Positions 22,096-33,654 of a stretch of 64,000 nucleotides of DNA are shown here, in pieces (positions within the stretch are counted from its first letter, which is position 1; every line of letters begins with the position of its first letter). The stretch covers positions 88,838,501 through 88,902,500 of the forward strand of contig NC_091245.1 in the NCBI RefSeq assembly GCF_042477335.2, in the 5' to 3' direction. Both the position numbers and the translations under genes were made by a program. The stretch comes from Ovis canadensis. Its lineage: Eukaryota; Chordata; Mammalia; Artiodactyla; Bovidae. A model generated the notes under the pieces. It worked only from the letters and a program-made list of their open reading frames with translations. It did no database searches and was not told the origin of the DNA.

Positions 22096-23042
22096 ATGGT
22101 GACCCTGCCCTGGGAAAACCAAACAGTAGTGGAGTTTGTGCTTAAAGGATTTTCTTCCATCCAAGAGCTAAATATTTTTCTCTTTATGATGTTTTTAGTT
22201 TCATATATCTTAATTATTCTGGAAACACCCTCATTGTTCTGCTAGTTTTATTCAGCCATCCCCTCCACACCCCCATGTACTTCTTTCTGGTGAACTTGTC
22301 CTTTCTAGAGATGTGGTATACATCCAGTATTGTCCCCAAGATGTTGCTGATTATCCTAGGCAGAAAGAAGACTATCTCTGTGGCTGGCTGTCTGGCACAG
22401 TTCTACTTCTTTGGCTCCCTGGCTGCAACAGAGTGCCTCTTGCTCACGGTGATGTCCTATGACCGCTACCTGGCCATCTGCCAGCCTCTCCACTATCCCA
22501 TTCTCATGACTGGCCCCTTCTGCATTAGGCTGGCTGCCAGCTCTTGGCTCTGCTGCTTCCTTCTCACAACAATCACGATGGTCCTACTGTCTAGATTAAC
22601 CTTCTGCGGACCCAATGAAATTGATCACTTCTTCTGTGACTTTGCCCCTCTGGTCCATCTCTCCTGCATGGATACCTCACTGACTGAGACGATTGCCTAT
22701 GCCACCTCTTCTGCAGTGACTCTGATCCCATTTCTCTTCATCACAGCCTCCTACTCCTGCATTCTTGCTGCTATCCTAAGAATTCCATCTGTCACCGGCC
22801 GGCAAAAGGCCTTTTCCACTTGCTCCTCCCACCTCACCGTGGTCATGGTGTTTTGTGGGACACTGATTGCCACATACCTTGTGCCCTCAGCCAACTCTTC
22901 CCAGTTCTTGCGCAAAGGATTTTCTCTGCTCTATACCATCCTAACACCAATGTTCAACCCCATCATCTATAGCCTGAGAAACAGAGACATCCATGAAGCC
23001 CTGAAGAAGTGCTTGAGTAAGAAGCCAGGTTTCCTTAGATGA
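22096..23042 (+). pseudogene. olfactory receptor, OR11-like, single-base frameshift
   Basis: This is a class II odorant receptor, a seven-helix GPCR of olfactory neurons, in a single coding exon. The start ATG at 22,096 gives MVTLPWENQTVVEFVLKGF with an N-glycosylation sequon (NQT, residues 8-10). The frame then reads through TM1 to about 22,220, where one base is missing in a G run (ctggaaacacc, where the family has Gly-Asn). A stop follows at 22,243. From 22,222 the next frame is open to the TGA at 23,040-23,042 and carries the family hallmarks: LHTPMYFF, SYDRYLAICQPLHYP at the end of TM3, CDFAPLVHLSC in loop 2, KAFSTCSSHLTVV in TM6 and PMFNPIIYSLRN in TM7. Total length without the break is about 315 codons, normal for the family. 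The motif set (VAGCLAQFYFFGSLAATECLL) points to the OR11/OR6 group. Synteny with CD53 suggests the orthologue of human OR11I1P, but I could not verify this. It may be a pseudogene, a segregating null allele or a base-call error. Confidence 0.88.
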
Positions 23043-23545
23043 TGCAAAAAGGAAAACAGCTATATTTGTCTAATAGTTTATTAACTGGACTGAGTAATTT
23101 GGTTCCTACATGAAGAGCAACAGCCTAAATCAATAACTACCAAAGACTAATGATCAGACACCTGTGAGTAGAGCTGAGGCCACTGCTAAATTCTGAAAGC
23201 CTCAGGTGAGCTGGTATCCTGGGAATGGTTTAAACAGGTCAGATTCTTCTTCATTATCTTCAGTAGACCTGGATCCTTGTGTAAAAACTTATCTCCAAGA
23301 TGAGCTGATAAGACTGGTCACAATTCATTCAAATATTCACTGAGGGTCTACTATATTCAAGGTATTATATGAAATGTAAGTACAAAATAAACAAAAATAG
23401 AATCAGTCCCTGCTCTCACTAAACTCACAGTCTCTGGGGGAAAGGCAAACATTAATCAAATAACCAATGTAAAACTACATATATAAATATAAAATTACAC
23501 TTATGATTCAAAATTTTAAGTAAAATAAATGATCTTTTAAAAGGG
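23043..23545. other. 3' flank of the olfactory receptor, nothing recognised
   Basis: Single-copy AT-rich sequence is seen, with a MIR-like scrap near 23,330-23,440. No coding signal is present. Confidence 0.45.
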
Positions 23546-23695
23546 ACTTCTCTGTGCCTAAGACTCTGAGCTATCAATGCAGGCGGCCAAGATTTGATCC
23601 CTGGTTAGGGAACTAGATCCTTCATACCACAAATAAATATTGAGGATCTCATGTACCACAATTCAGACCTGGGGCAGCTTAAATAAATAAGATAC
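23546..23695 (+). repeat. CHR-type tRNA-derived SINE
   Basis: The unit gggacttctctgtgcctaag to tttgatccctggttagggaa carries a B-box-like segment. It is more decayed than the copy at 45-170 and ends in A-rich sequence. Confidence 0.65.
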
Positions 23696-23714
23696 TTAAA
23701 ATAATAATAAAATG

Positions 23715-24600
23715 ACTACTACTTATCTATCAGAATGACCAATATCCAGAACATGGACAACACCAATGAGGATATGGAGCAACAAGAACTCTCATTCCTT
23801 GCTGGTGGGAATACAAAATAGTACAAATGCTTTGAAAGACAGTTTGGAAGTTTCTTACAAAACTGAACATAATTTTGATATGATTCAGCAATCATACTCC
23901 TTGGTATTTACCCAAATGAGTTGAAAGCTTGTATTCACACACAAAAAACTGCACGTTTATAGCAATTTTATTTATAATTGCCAAAACTTGGAAGCATCCA
24001 AGATATCCTTCAACAGATGAATGGAAAAATAAACTGTGGTATATAGACAATGGGATATTATTTAGTGCTAAAAAGAAATGAGTTATCAAGCTATAAAAAT
24101 ATAATACATGGAGGAAACTTAAATGCATATTACTAAGTAAAAGAAGTCAATCTGAAAAGGCTATATGGCATTTAATCCCAATTGTACAATGTTGTGAAAA
24201 AGGCACATCTTTGGATATAGTAAAAATAATCAGTGGTTGCCAGAGCTTAGGGATTGAGGGAGGAATAAATAGGCACAGCACAGAGGATTTTTAGGGTAGT
24301 GGAACTGTTCTTTGTGCTACTTCAATGGTGGATATATGTCATTATATGTTTGTCAAAACCAGCAGAATGTACAATACCAAGAACGAATCCTAGTGTAAAT
24401 TATAGACCTTGAGTGATGATGTACTGATATATATTCATTGTGATACATGTACCACACTGTTGTGGGATGTTGATAGTGGGGGTGGCTATGAAAGTGTGGA
24501 GGAAGGAGGGTGAATGAGAAATTTCTGTACTTTCCACTCAATTTTGCTCAGAACCTAAAATTATTCTAAAAATAAACTTAATAAAAATAATAGCAATAAT
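23715..24600 (+). repeat. old L1 3' end (sense)
   Basis: Diverged ORF2 C-terminal and 3' UTR text is present. Examples are gatgaatggaaaaataaact, then ggatattatttagtgctaaa, then a tail of aacttaataaaaataatag. No frame survives. This is an ancestral mammalian L1 rather than a ruminant-specific one. Confidence 0.7.
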
Positions 24601-25062
24601 AATTATAAGGTGTTAATTATATATCAAGAATATGGAACTTTAATTCCTTTCTCTGGAATTATTTGGCATAAGCAAAGCATTTTCTAACCCTTTGCACTCG
24701 AGATTTAGAAGTGGGAAATAAAGATTCGGGGAAATAAGGGCTCAGTAGAGGACCCATGATGAATCTGTGGTGCTCCATCTCCTCTGCTATCATGGTGGCA
24801 GACTCAGTTGGAGCTGGAGCTTTGTATTTGAGTTCCAACTCTTCCTGTCATGCTCCTGTCTGCACTTGCTCCTCCTCTTGCTGACACATGTTCTCAGTAG
24901 TTAGAAACATAGGGTGTGGTGGGCATGTGTTCCTTGCCCTGTGCAACTCTAAAGAGCTGAGTTGACTTTAGAGTAGAAAAGCTGAGATCAGCATTGCACA
25001 TTCAGTTGCTGCCTGCCTTCTTTTCTGGCTCCTGCAAATTAGGCTCCTCTAATTGAGGATTA
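24601..25062. other. single-copy intergenic sequence
   Basis: Nothing recognised apart from ordinary AT-rich sequence. Confidence 0.4.
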
Positions 25063-25181
25063 GAGTACTGGAGTGGGTTGCCATTTCCTTCTCCAGGGGA
25101 TCTTCCCAACCCAGTGATCAAATCTGGGTCTCCCACATTGTAGGCAGACGCTTTACCCTCTGAGCCACCAGGGAAGCTCAG
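25063..25181 (-). repeat. truncated Bov-tA SINE
   Basis: This is the tRNA-like half and part of the body in antisense (gtactggagtgggttgccat to ctgagccaccagggaagctc). Confidence 0.9.
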
Positions 25182-25529
25182 TTGAGGATAGGATTATCTC
25201 TTGTCTAAACTTTCTTTTTAAGAGTTATTCTTGTTTTAAGCTAAGAGATTATGTTCACTATGCATGGGAGTTACTCAAAACTGTGGTTGGGTAACAACAG
25301 ATACAAGACTGGGTATCTCCAAACATTTTCAGGTTTTGCTTTATAAAGAGAGAATTGCCCTCTTCTTGCCCCTCTTGTAAACTAAGAAAATATTGTGAGA
25401 TCATCTGAGGGTACTCCTGGTGAAAGTTTAGCTCATCAGCTCATTTATCCACAGATGACTCATCTGCAGCAGATGTTAACGTCAGATTAGCTCTGCAGGA
25501 AGTTGAGTAGGAGAGCAGGTACTTGTGTC

Positions 25530-25705
25530 ATGGGAAAGTTTTTAATTCTAGATCTGCCACTTTCTTGCAGTGTGCTTTCAGCAAGTCACCTAAACTTACT
25601 GATTTTAGCCTTTCTCATCTGTAAAGGAGGAAGTGCCATGCCCATCTCACACTGTCCCTAAGTGCACTATTTGGCCCATAGCAAGTGCTCAGTAAATGGT
25701 AGCTG
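25530..25705 (+). repeat. MIR SINE
   Basis: Order of signature blocks: ctagatctgccactttcttg, cagcaagtcacctaaactta, ctcatctgtaaaggaggaag, gcaagtgctcagtaaatggt. Confidence 0.75.
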
Positions 25706-25859
25706 TCATAACTCTTCCTCTAGATTCTGTACTCAATCTCAGACAAAATTATTATGTAGTAGAAATTCATTTTTTATATTATGAAGTAATAAATATTCGG
25801 AATGTTTAAGGCCCAGAGAGAATGTATGGATTATCCAACACTTTTTTTTTTTTTTTTTA

Positions 25860-26640
25860 CAAAAAGTGATCCCCCGGTGGATTAAGTGGACTTTCCCTGG
25901 GCAACACAGACTAGAATACAGCACTTCTATATCTGAGTCCAGGCCTCTCTCCCCTGTACCACACTACCTACTGACTCAGTGACTTTTCTTCTTGCCTGGG
26001 GGCACATAAGGAGCACTCCTGTATATGTCAAGATCACTGTGGTTATATTCAGCCAGAGAAGCATGCAGTGTATCACAGCACATGCCAGAGCCATGGAACT
26101 CCTCCAGCCCCAAGCCCCACATTGCACCTATAGTGAGCCTGAAACTCCAATCAGGTAACAAAACCTCAGGATGTTTGCGGCAAGCATTATTGCCCTCGGC
26201 TGGGAGAAACTACCCCACCATTCCTTTTGCAGGAAGCCATAGCGCCTAACCTCTCAGACGGGGAAGGGGAGATATTGATGGTAGAACTGGTTTCTTTTTT
26301 CCACTGAGACATGGCAATGAAACACGAAGCCTGAGAGTCTGCGAGTTAGTGAGGACTGCAGGACTGAAGCAGCCACAGCCCTGGTCCCACAACTGAAAAC
26401 GAGCCCCTACACTGGTGAGGAACCCAGGGGTCTGATCTCACTCGGACCAGTGGTTTTCTGAACTTATAGCTGGACAAAGGTGCCTGAGAAGCCACAATAG
26501 GAAGGAAGAAGATGAGCAGTCTCTGAGACCCACCCTTGTGCTTACCAAGCAGCTCTGTTTTTATGTATCTTATTTATTGCTGTTCCATTTAAAGCTTCAT
26601 TTGAATAAAGGCTTCTGCTGCTAAATGTGTGTTCACACAT
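25860..26640. other. unidentified segment of higher GC and CpG content
   Basis: This block is richer in GC and CpG than its surroundings (for example tttgcggcaagc and gcctaacctctcagacgggg). It follows a poly-T run at 25,842-25,858 and ends with a canonical aataaa (about 26,605) followed by ggcttctgctgc. It holds no long frame on either strand. It could be an LTR or an old retrocopied 3' UTR. I do not recognise it. Confidence 0.3.
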
Positions 26641-27862
26641 ACACACACAATTTTTTTTTTTTTAACAAGACTTTTCCTATCTTATAGCTTCCCTTATTTT
26701 CCCTGCTGGAAAAAATGTATAAAAAGATGAAGGTCATGTTTGGATTAGTTTTATGTCCTGTAAAGTCAAGGACACTTGGTGTTCACTGACTGAGAGGACA
26801 AGATGGAGAATATATTTAGAGGAGATTACACCTTCTAGGATGATGGGTTTCTGCAGGAAATTTTATGTGTCAGTTACTTGCACTGTATTTTTAAGCCTCT
26901 GAATCTTCATAACTGCCTCTTACAAGGCTGAGTCTCAAAGCAACTCTTGCCAGTGACTTTCCTAAGTTTATGAGGGAGGCCTGTCTTTGTGGGACACTGG
27001 ACACCTTCAGGTAGCATGACCACACCCTGTCGTATTTGTACCTTTAGACTCAGGAGTGGGCTGTTCTGCAAAAAGATCCTCTTTCACCTGAAGACTTAGA
27101 TTCCTGCTGAGAAGAAATGAAGGGAAGGCTACACAATGAACTTTAAGTTTCTGATTCTTGTCCCAGGGCTGTGGAGGCCTTTACTGATGGACAGGAGGGA
27201 TATAAATGTACAGCCAAGACCAGATGGAATTAGGAGAAGATAGCTACTCTTGCAATCACAGGGAGTAACTGTGTTTTCACAGAGACCTATCACCTTGCTC
27301 TCCCTGACCTCAGGCAGGAGGACAAGTCCATCTAGCATGGTTTACAGTCATATAATTTTGGTGGTTTCTCCCTGGTCCATATTTGCATGAGCTTAAAAAA
27401 GATGGGACCTTAATAAGAGAGAGGCTCAACTTTTAGGCAGAAATCAAGAGTCTTTAGCACACATGGTCCACTTTTGTGCACCCTTCTGGAGTCTAACCAT
27501 CCCTTTAATGACTGAAGGAGTGGATGATTGTGGTATCTGCTGAGCTCTTCCCTAGCTGAGAGACCTGAGGAAGTCTCTTCAGCTCATTAGGTCTTATGCT
27601 TTAAATCTGAAAAATCTGGAAGATAGACCAGGAGTGGTCTAAGGAATATGCTGAGGATAGCAACTAACATTTATATCATACTTTAAATTTTACAAAGCTC
27701 TTCTACATAGTTTCTTATTTGGTTCTCATTTGGCCATGAAGTAGAAATGATCCCAAAGGCATAGACGAAGAAAGTAAGATTCAAAGATGTTAAATGACTT
27801 AAAGTCTCTGAGTGCCTTCTATTTTCCAACCCTGTTATTTCCTTTACTGCTATAAACTGAAA
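26641..27862. other. single-copy sequence with a MIR-like piece at 27,655-27,810
   Basis: The right part has MIR character (caactaacatttatatcata, then gttaaatgacttaaagtctc). A (CA)n and T run lies at 26,639-26,663. Nothing coding is visible. Confidence 0.45.
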
Positions 27863-28076
27863 AGAAAGTGAAAGTGAAGTTGCTCAGTCGTGTCTGACTC
27901 TTTGCGACCCCATGGACTGTAGCCCACCAGGCTCCTACATCCATGGGATTCTCAAAGCAAGAATACTGGAATGGGTTGCCATTTCCTTCTCCAGGGGATC
28001 TTCCTGACCCAGGTATCAAACCCAGGTCTCCTGCATTGCAGGCAGCACTTTAACCTCTGAGACACCAGGGAAGCCA
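27863..28076 (-). repeat. Bov-tA SINE with 13-bp TSD
   Basis: An antisense Bov-tA is flanked by ctataaactgaaa at 27,850-27,862 and 28,077-28,089. The match is perfect, so the insertion is fairly recent. Confidence 0.95.
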
Positions 28077-28084
28077 CTATAAAC

Positions 28085-28437
28085 TGAAAGTGTTCCCCAA
28101 ATTCATACATTGAAACATAATCCCCAATGTGATGGTATTAGTAGATGGGGACTTTGGGAAGTAATTAGGTCATGAGGGTGGGGCACTCATGAATGGGATT
28201 AGTGCCCTTATGAAAGAGACCCCAGGGCTCTCCATCTCTCCCTTGAGGCTTGTAAGGATACAGGGAGGAAATGACCACCTATAAATCAGGAAGCAGGTTC
28301 TCACCAGATACCCAAACTACTAGTGCCTTGATCTTAGATTTCCCAGCCTCTAGAATCATGAGAAATTAATTTCTGTTGCTAATAAGCTACTAAATCTATG
28401 GTATTTTTGTTATAGCAGACTGAATGTACTAAGACAG
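28085..28437 (+). repeat. MaLR-type LTR (MLT1/MST-like)
   Basis: The text aatccccaatgtgatggtat, then ggtcatgagggtggggcact, then agaatcatgagaaattaatt and ttatagcagactgaatgtac is the common mammalian MaLR LTR pattern. It is a solo element with no internal region next to it. Confidence 0.6.
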
Positions 28438-28439
28438 TT

Positions 28440-28830
28440 TTAAAAAATTTTTTTTAAATTTGTTTTTTATTGAGATAACATTGGTTTATGTGCTAAGTCA
28501 TTTTAGTCCTGTCTGACTCTTTGTAATCCTATAGATTATAGCCCACCAGGTTCCTCTGTCCCTGGGATTTTCCAGGCAAGAATAGTAGAGTGGGTTGCCA
28601 TGCCCTCCTCCAGGGAATCTTCCTGACCCAGAGATCAAACCAGCATCTCATTATGTCTTCTGCATTGGCAGGCAGGTTCTTTATCACTAATGCCACCTAG
28701 GAAGCACCAACATTGGTTTATAATACTACATAATTTTAGTGCATACAACAATGTATTTCTACTTCTACAGCCCCTATTTTTCCTAGGGCCTAAATCAAGT
28801 AGCCACAATATATCACAGACATTATGTTAA
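28440..28830 (-). repeat. old L1 3' end split by a Bov-tA
   Basis: Antisense L1 tail (ttattgagataacattggtt) resumes after the SINE at 28,722 (aatactacataattttagtg). Confidence 0.6.
28490..28708 (-). repeat. Bov-tA SINE with 13-bp TSD
   Basis: An antisense Bov-tA is flanked by aacattggtttat at 28,477-28,489 and 28,709-28,721. Confidence 0.95.
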
Positions 28831-29761
28831 AAAGTGTCAAACTTTTTGGCAGTGTAGTATCTGGAACAATGATGCCAGTAGGGGGCTGCTATAGATGAAA
28901 GTTTGCCAATCCAGGCCACATTGGATTAAGTCTCAAAGGAAAGGGATATCACTGTTGGTTATTGTAGCTGTAATAATAAAAAAATACTGCCTACCCTCAG
29001 CTTGAGGATTCTATCTATATTTGCCTCATATCTCAATAGTATTTATTTTCTAATAATAAAAACAGACTAACTCATTTAAAATAAAAAGCCTAAATGAGAA
29101 CTCAATGATTTTTCCATGTTTATGTGAGGTTTTGTTCATTCAGGGGCCATTTTGACAGATACTACTGCTTGATAATGAAGCATCCATATTTTGTACTCCA
29201 ACTCCTTGTCTGGCCAACTGTAAGCCTTCTAAATTCCTGGATTCCATTATCACCTATGATGCTTGATCAATATCATACACTGAGAAAACCAAGCCATGAG
29301 TCTGACCTTCTTCTAAATCCCTTCTCTAATTTAGTTTTGTTTTTTGTTTTTTAAGTTTTTGAGCATTCTTCTGGATTATTTAACAACATGGTCTGCCCTG
29401 ACATTGTTTTGTTCTCCAATTTTTCCCTTGTTTCTCCAAATGGATAGTAAACATCTAACAGTTGGAAACGACATTAGTTCTCAATGAAATCTTATAGGTT
29501 TGGGCCTGAGTGGTTTACAATTCCCTATCCTTTTCTGACTACCAGGGACAGTTGCCTCTGGTGGTGGAACACTTGGATTAGCCTTTTGCAGTAGGATGAC
29601 AGAGAGAAGTACATTAAAGAAAATGTTTTCTCAATTAAAATGATCATTATTTCTGCTATGCAGAACTCTAGTCTTGACTAGACTCTATGCTCTAGTCTCC
29701 TGATATTCCTAAAGTTCTCTCTTTTTTTCTGCTGCATAATCCTTTTTTATGGGGTATTTTT
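28831..29761. other. single-copy intergenic sequence
   Basis: No repeat or gene recognised. Confidence 0.4.
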
Positions 29762-29980
29762 GGGGGTTCCCCCATTGCTCAGTGGTAAAGAATCCACCTG
29801 CAATGCAGGAGACATGGGTTCAGTCCCTGGGTTGGAAAGATCCCTGGTGGGAGGAAATGACAACCCATTCCTGTATTCTTGCCTGGGAAATCCCATGGGC
29901 AGAGGAGCCTGGTGGGCTATAGTCCATGGGGTCACAAAAGAGTTGGATATGACTTAGTGACTAAACAACAAAAACAATAA
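29762..29980 (+). repeat. Bov-tA SINE
   Basis: The unit runs from ggggttcccccattgctcag to tatgacttagtgactaaaca. Confidence 0.93.
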
Positions 29981-29982
29981 TA

Positions 29983-30078
29983 CCTGTGGCGGATTCATGT
30001 TGATGTATGGCAAAACCAATACAATATTGTAAAGTAATTAACCTCCAATTAAAATAAATAAATTTATATTAAATAAAA
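29983..30078 (+). repeat. L1 3' end scrap (sense)
   Basis: ggattcatgttgatgtatgg through caatattgtaaagtaattaa and an A-rich tail is the L1 3' terminus in sense. Only about 95 bp is present, abutting the SINE. Confidence 0.8.
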
Positions 30079-30987
30079 AGACTGAGTGGTTGATAATTTT
30101 GACATAGTTCTTAAGGCCCAGGATGGAGCTGCTCTTGCCCCAAGCACCACATCAGCACATTGAAATATTTTTGTAACTTTTGTATTCTTGTAGATGCTTT
30201 GCTTGAGCAGTCAACACATCAACTGTAGGCGCTATAATTATTTCTTTGTTCCTTCTCACCACAATCAAGGTTGACTATGTGGCCACAGTCAATCAGACAT
30301 TTTCTCTTTTTATCTTCCTTCCTTTTTATTTTCTGTTCTATAAACACTTCCTGCCTTTGGTCCCACTTTGCAGTTCTCTGAATGGAGACAGTCTACTTTA
30401 TGAAGTGTTAGATAAAGTTTGTCCCTGTCGCCTAAATTGTCTTCCTTAATCATTATTAACAATAGCATGTGGTGGTATGTGACAGACAGTAACTTAAAAG
30501 GATGCCTTGTTTCTGACTTGGGCAACTGAGAGTTTAGTCAAGCTTTCCGTGAGATGGTAATGGGGGTGGTGGGGGTGTAGAGCAGGCTGAGTGGGAGGTT
30601 GCTGAGTTTACTAAGCTGAGTTTTGGATCTGTACTTGAGGTGCTTATGTGGCACTCAAATGAAAGAGGTTGTACATAGGTATGTGCATCTTTGACACAGA
30701 GAGATAGTAATGAAAGCCATCAAGAGGTCTTTCCTCAATTACTCCACTACAGTGGCCTGTCAGTATGACAGCAGTCCCAGGTGAGGGGCAGTGATTTCTC
30801 AGAGCGATGCCAGCTGAAGAGAGGAGAGTTTATAATAGCATTTCCTGAAGTATAGTTACACTGAAAAATAGTTTCCTGATAAATATTTCTCTCTCCCTCT
30901 CTCTCTGTCCCACATACACACACACTGTTCTATGATCAAGCAAATTTGGGGAAATCTACATAGTTAGAGAATGTTAAGAGAATATTG
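30079..30987. other. single-copy intergenic sequence
   Basis: Nothing recognised. A short (CT)n/(CA)n run lies at about 30,890-30,926. Confidence 0.4.
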
Positions 30988-31320
30988 GGCTTCCATGGTA
31001 GCTCAGCTGGTAAAGAATCTGCCTGCAATGTAGGAGGCCCCAGTTTGATTCCTGGGTCAGGGAGACCCCCTGGAGAATGGATAGGCTACCCACTCCAGCA
31101 TTCTTAGGCTTCCCTGGTGGCTCAGATGGTAAAGAATCCGCCTGCAATTCAGGAGACCTGGGCTCAATCCCTGGGTTGGGAAGATCCCCTGAAGGAGGGT
31201 GTAGCAACCCAGTCCACTATTCTTTCCTGGAGAATCCCTATGGACAGAGGAGCCTGGTGGGCTACAGTCCTTGGGGTCACAAAGAATCAGACACACGTAT
31301 CTAAGCACATGTACACACAC
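30988..31320 (+). repeat. tandem Bov-tA SINEs (partial plus complete)
   Basis: A partial unit (30,988-31,107, gggcttccatggtagctcag to ctccagcattctt) is joined directly to a complete unit starting aggcttccctggtggctcag at 31,107. Confidence 0.9.
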
Positions 31321-32127
31321 AAGAGAATATTAAAGACTGACAAGACACAGTCTGCAGTAAAGAATCTTTTCTTCTTTAACTCAGTTTTCCCCATAAGCCA
31401 ACCCTGCTTAGAAGTTATACTAGAATTTTAAAGTCTTAGGTGAAGGAAGATAGTAATTATTGGATGTTACTCTTAATAAGCTGAAGCTGAGAGGTTGATA
31501 TTTTCTCAGTATCTCACAGTTAACACAAATAAAGCTGGGACTGAAATCCAGATCTTGGGACTCTGAATCTGGGGCTCTCTCTACTAATCAAATCAATTCT
31601 ACTAGTACCTTTGGACTGAGCCTTGAAGTCTGCCCCTGACAATATACTTATGCAAGGGCAGTCCAGCTTCTGAGACATAGAAGTCTGAAAGTAGTGACTC
31701 AATCAAACTGGAGACTACAAAGCTTCTGGAAGGAGGCCAGAGGGAGAATGGGGAGAAGGTGAAGTGGCTTAGGAGACATTCCTAATTTTCACTCCTAGAA
31801 ACTTCTCAAAATATTGATTCTTGGGTTCCATTCCTGTCTATCTACCTAACTGGGACTCAGTCAGTATGGTGGGGTCAGGTATATTTATTCTTGAGCAGAT
31901 CCACAGGTAATTCTGAGATGTCATTTTGATTGAGAAATGCTGTCCTTTTCTAGACAAAAATCAATGTCAGATCACTCCAGAACCCACCAATTCTCACAGA
32001 TTCCTGCCTGAATCAACTTGTTCTTCAAGTTTTCCTGTTTTTCATGGAAACTGGTTTAGATATTTGGATGAGCTGTGAGAGAAGGCATCTGAAAAGCTAC
32101 AGGGGAAGGATTGCATTTCTGAGGTTC
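31321..32127. other. single-copy sequence with a MIR scrap near 31,440-31,560
   Basis: ctcacagttaacacaaataa and gggactgaaatccagatctt fit a MIR. The rest is unique and lies just upstream of the proposed CD53 promoter. Confidence 0.45.
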
Positions 32128-32200
32128 AAGAGGGCGGGCCCAGCCTCACTTCCTCCCTCTCCTCATCTGGGCTTCCTGTCGTCACAGTGTGATCGCATTT
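32128..32200 (+). promoter_or_regulatory. CD53: proposed CD53 promoter (GC box, Ets/PU.1-like sites)
   Basis: A GC box (gggcgggcc, 32,132-32,140) is followed by cacttcctc at 32,147-32,155, whose complement gaggaagtg fits a PU.1-type Ets site. A second Ets core is cttcctg at 32,172-32,178. There is no TATA box at a usual distance. TATA-less promoters with PU.1/Ets sites are typical of leukocyte genes, and CD53 is leukocyte-restricted. The role is inferred, not shown. Confidence 0.45.
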
Positions 32201-32324
32201 ATTCCCCCTTCACTTCTCCTTTTACACAAATAGCTCTGACATCCGTGTTACCAGTCTTGTCTTGGTGCTTCATTGATAATCACCAGTTCTGTCTAAAGGA
32301 GAGACGAAAAGTGCCTGCTTAACG
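32200..32324 (+). other. CD53: proposed CD53 exon 1 (5' UTR)
   Basis: The region ends with a strong donor, gcttaacg/gtaaga at 32,324/32,325. It contains no start codon in a useful frame and lies about 16 kb upstream of the first coding exon, which itself starts with 18 bases of 5' UTR. That separation and a non-coding first exon fit the known organisation of mammalian CD53. The 5' end is a guess; a start around 32,180-32,230 is likely. Confidence 0.5.
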
Positions 32325-33004
32325 GTAAGATTGGTGACATTTTAATTTGGCTTGAAAGCAGAGAACTGAACCATATTATGTGGGGTAAGGTATCTTCTTA
32401 GGAGTCTCTGTTTATCTCTCTAGTAGACTGTAAACTTTCTTGAAGCTTTTGCAAATGTTTAGTGCAGGTAGTAAAATTATCAGCAAGATCCTAGTGGCCC
32501 TCAAAAGGCAATCCGACCAGAAAGAGTTCCAGTTAACTGGGTTCCAATTATTTGATGGGTCGTGGTTTTCATGTGCTTAAATTGCTTCAGAACTTGAACT
32601 TCTCCGTCTGGTCATTACTGATGACTAGAGCCATTTGTGCGAAATGAAACTGGAAGATTTCCTACTTGATCTGGTCTTTAGAAGACTGGTCTTGTAATTT
32701 TAAAGTGAGCAGAGAACCAACAGCTAGAACTATTCTAAAAGGCAGCTGGGAGATGCAGATCTTCTTAATTTGAGAAATTTTCAAAAGTGCAGTTAGTGAC
32801 TCCTGAGAGACACTAAACAGAAGGACTATGATTAATCTTAACTCCCAGCTCAGAGTCAAGGACACAGGACATGCTCAAAACCTGTGTTTCAAGAGGTAAA
32901 AGATAGACATTGTTAAGAACTGCTTAGATTAGTTGTTTTAAAAGAACAGGAAGAGCACTGTGATCCTCAGGATTCCCCCAAATAAACTTATCCTTAGTAT
33001 TCAA
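32325..33004 (+). other. start of CD53 intron 1, single-copy sequence
   Basis: No repeat recognised before the SINE at 33,005. If the exon-1 call holds, this segment is the first part of the intron and a place to look for enhancers. Confidence 0.4.
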
Positions 33005-33214
33005 TGGGCTTCCCTGGTGACTCAGACAGTAAAGAATCTACCTGCAGTGTGAGAAACCTGGCTTTGATCCTTTGGTCAGGAAGATCCCCTGGAGAAGGGA
33101 ATGGCTACCCACTCCAGTATTCTTGCCTGGAGAATTCCATGGACAGAGGAGCCTGGCCGGCTACAGTCCACAGGGTCGTAAAGAGTCGGACATGACTGAG
33201 CAACTAACGCTTTC
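33005..33214 (+). repeat. Bov-tA SINE with 13-bp TSD
   Basis: The unit is flanked by ccttagtattcaa at 32,992-33,004 and 33,215-33,227. Confidence 0.95.
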
Positions 33215-33654
33215 CCTTAGTATTCAAAACAAGAATATTGATAAATATAATATGACATGTACCAAATCTGGATGACTTGGAAAACAAAACGATATTGCAG
33301 GGATTTCTAATTCGGGTCCCATAACTAATGACTGTGGTATTATGGACTCAGAAAGTGATAGCCAAGCTTCGGTCCTGGCTTTCTGTAACCACTATAGTTG
33401 TTGGGGATCAGATTACCACAAAGAACTCTGGATGAAAGCTTTCTCCTTCCAAGATCTGCAAGAATCATACAGGGAATGGAATGGAAAGTTCTGTAGAACC
33501 ACACTCATCCACCTAATGATGAGGCAGGGGAATGGGGCAAAGGACTATCAATTCTATAAGCATCTCAGGGGCTATTGACCTTTGAATTTCAAATAAAGAC
33601 CAGACTTTGTAATGAATTCATTTAATAATCAGATGTTAAGCACATCCTAGGGCC

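Noticed and set aside
25927-26161. Minus-strand frames with a membrane-like stretch
   Set aside because: Short, in two competing frames, without splice sites or a family match; treated as chance in the unidentified block.
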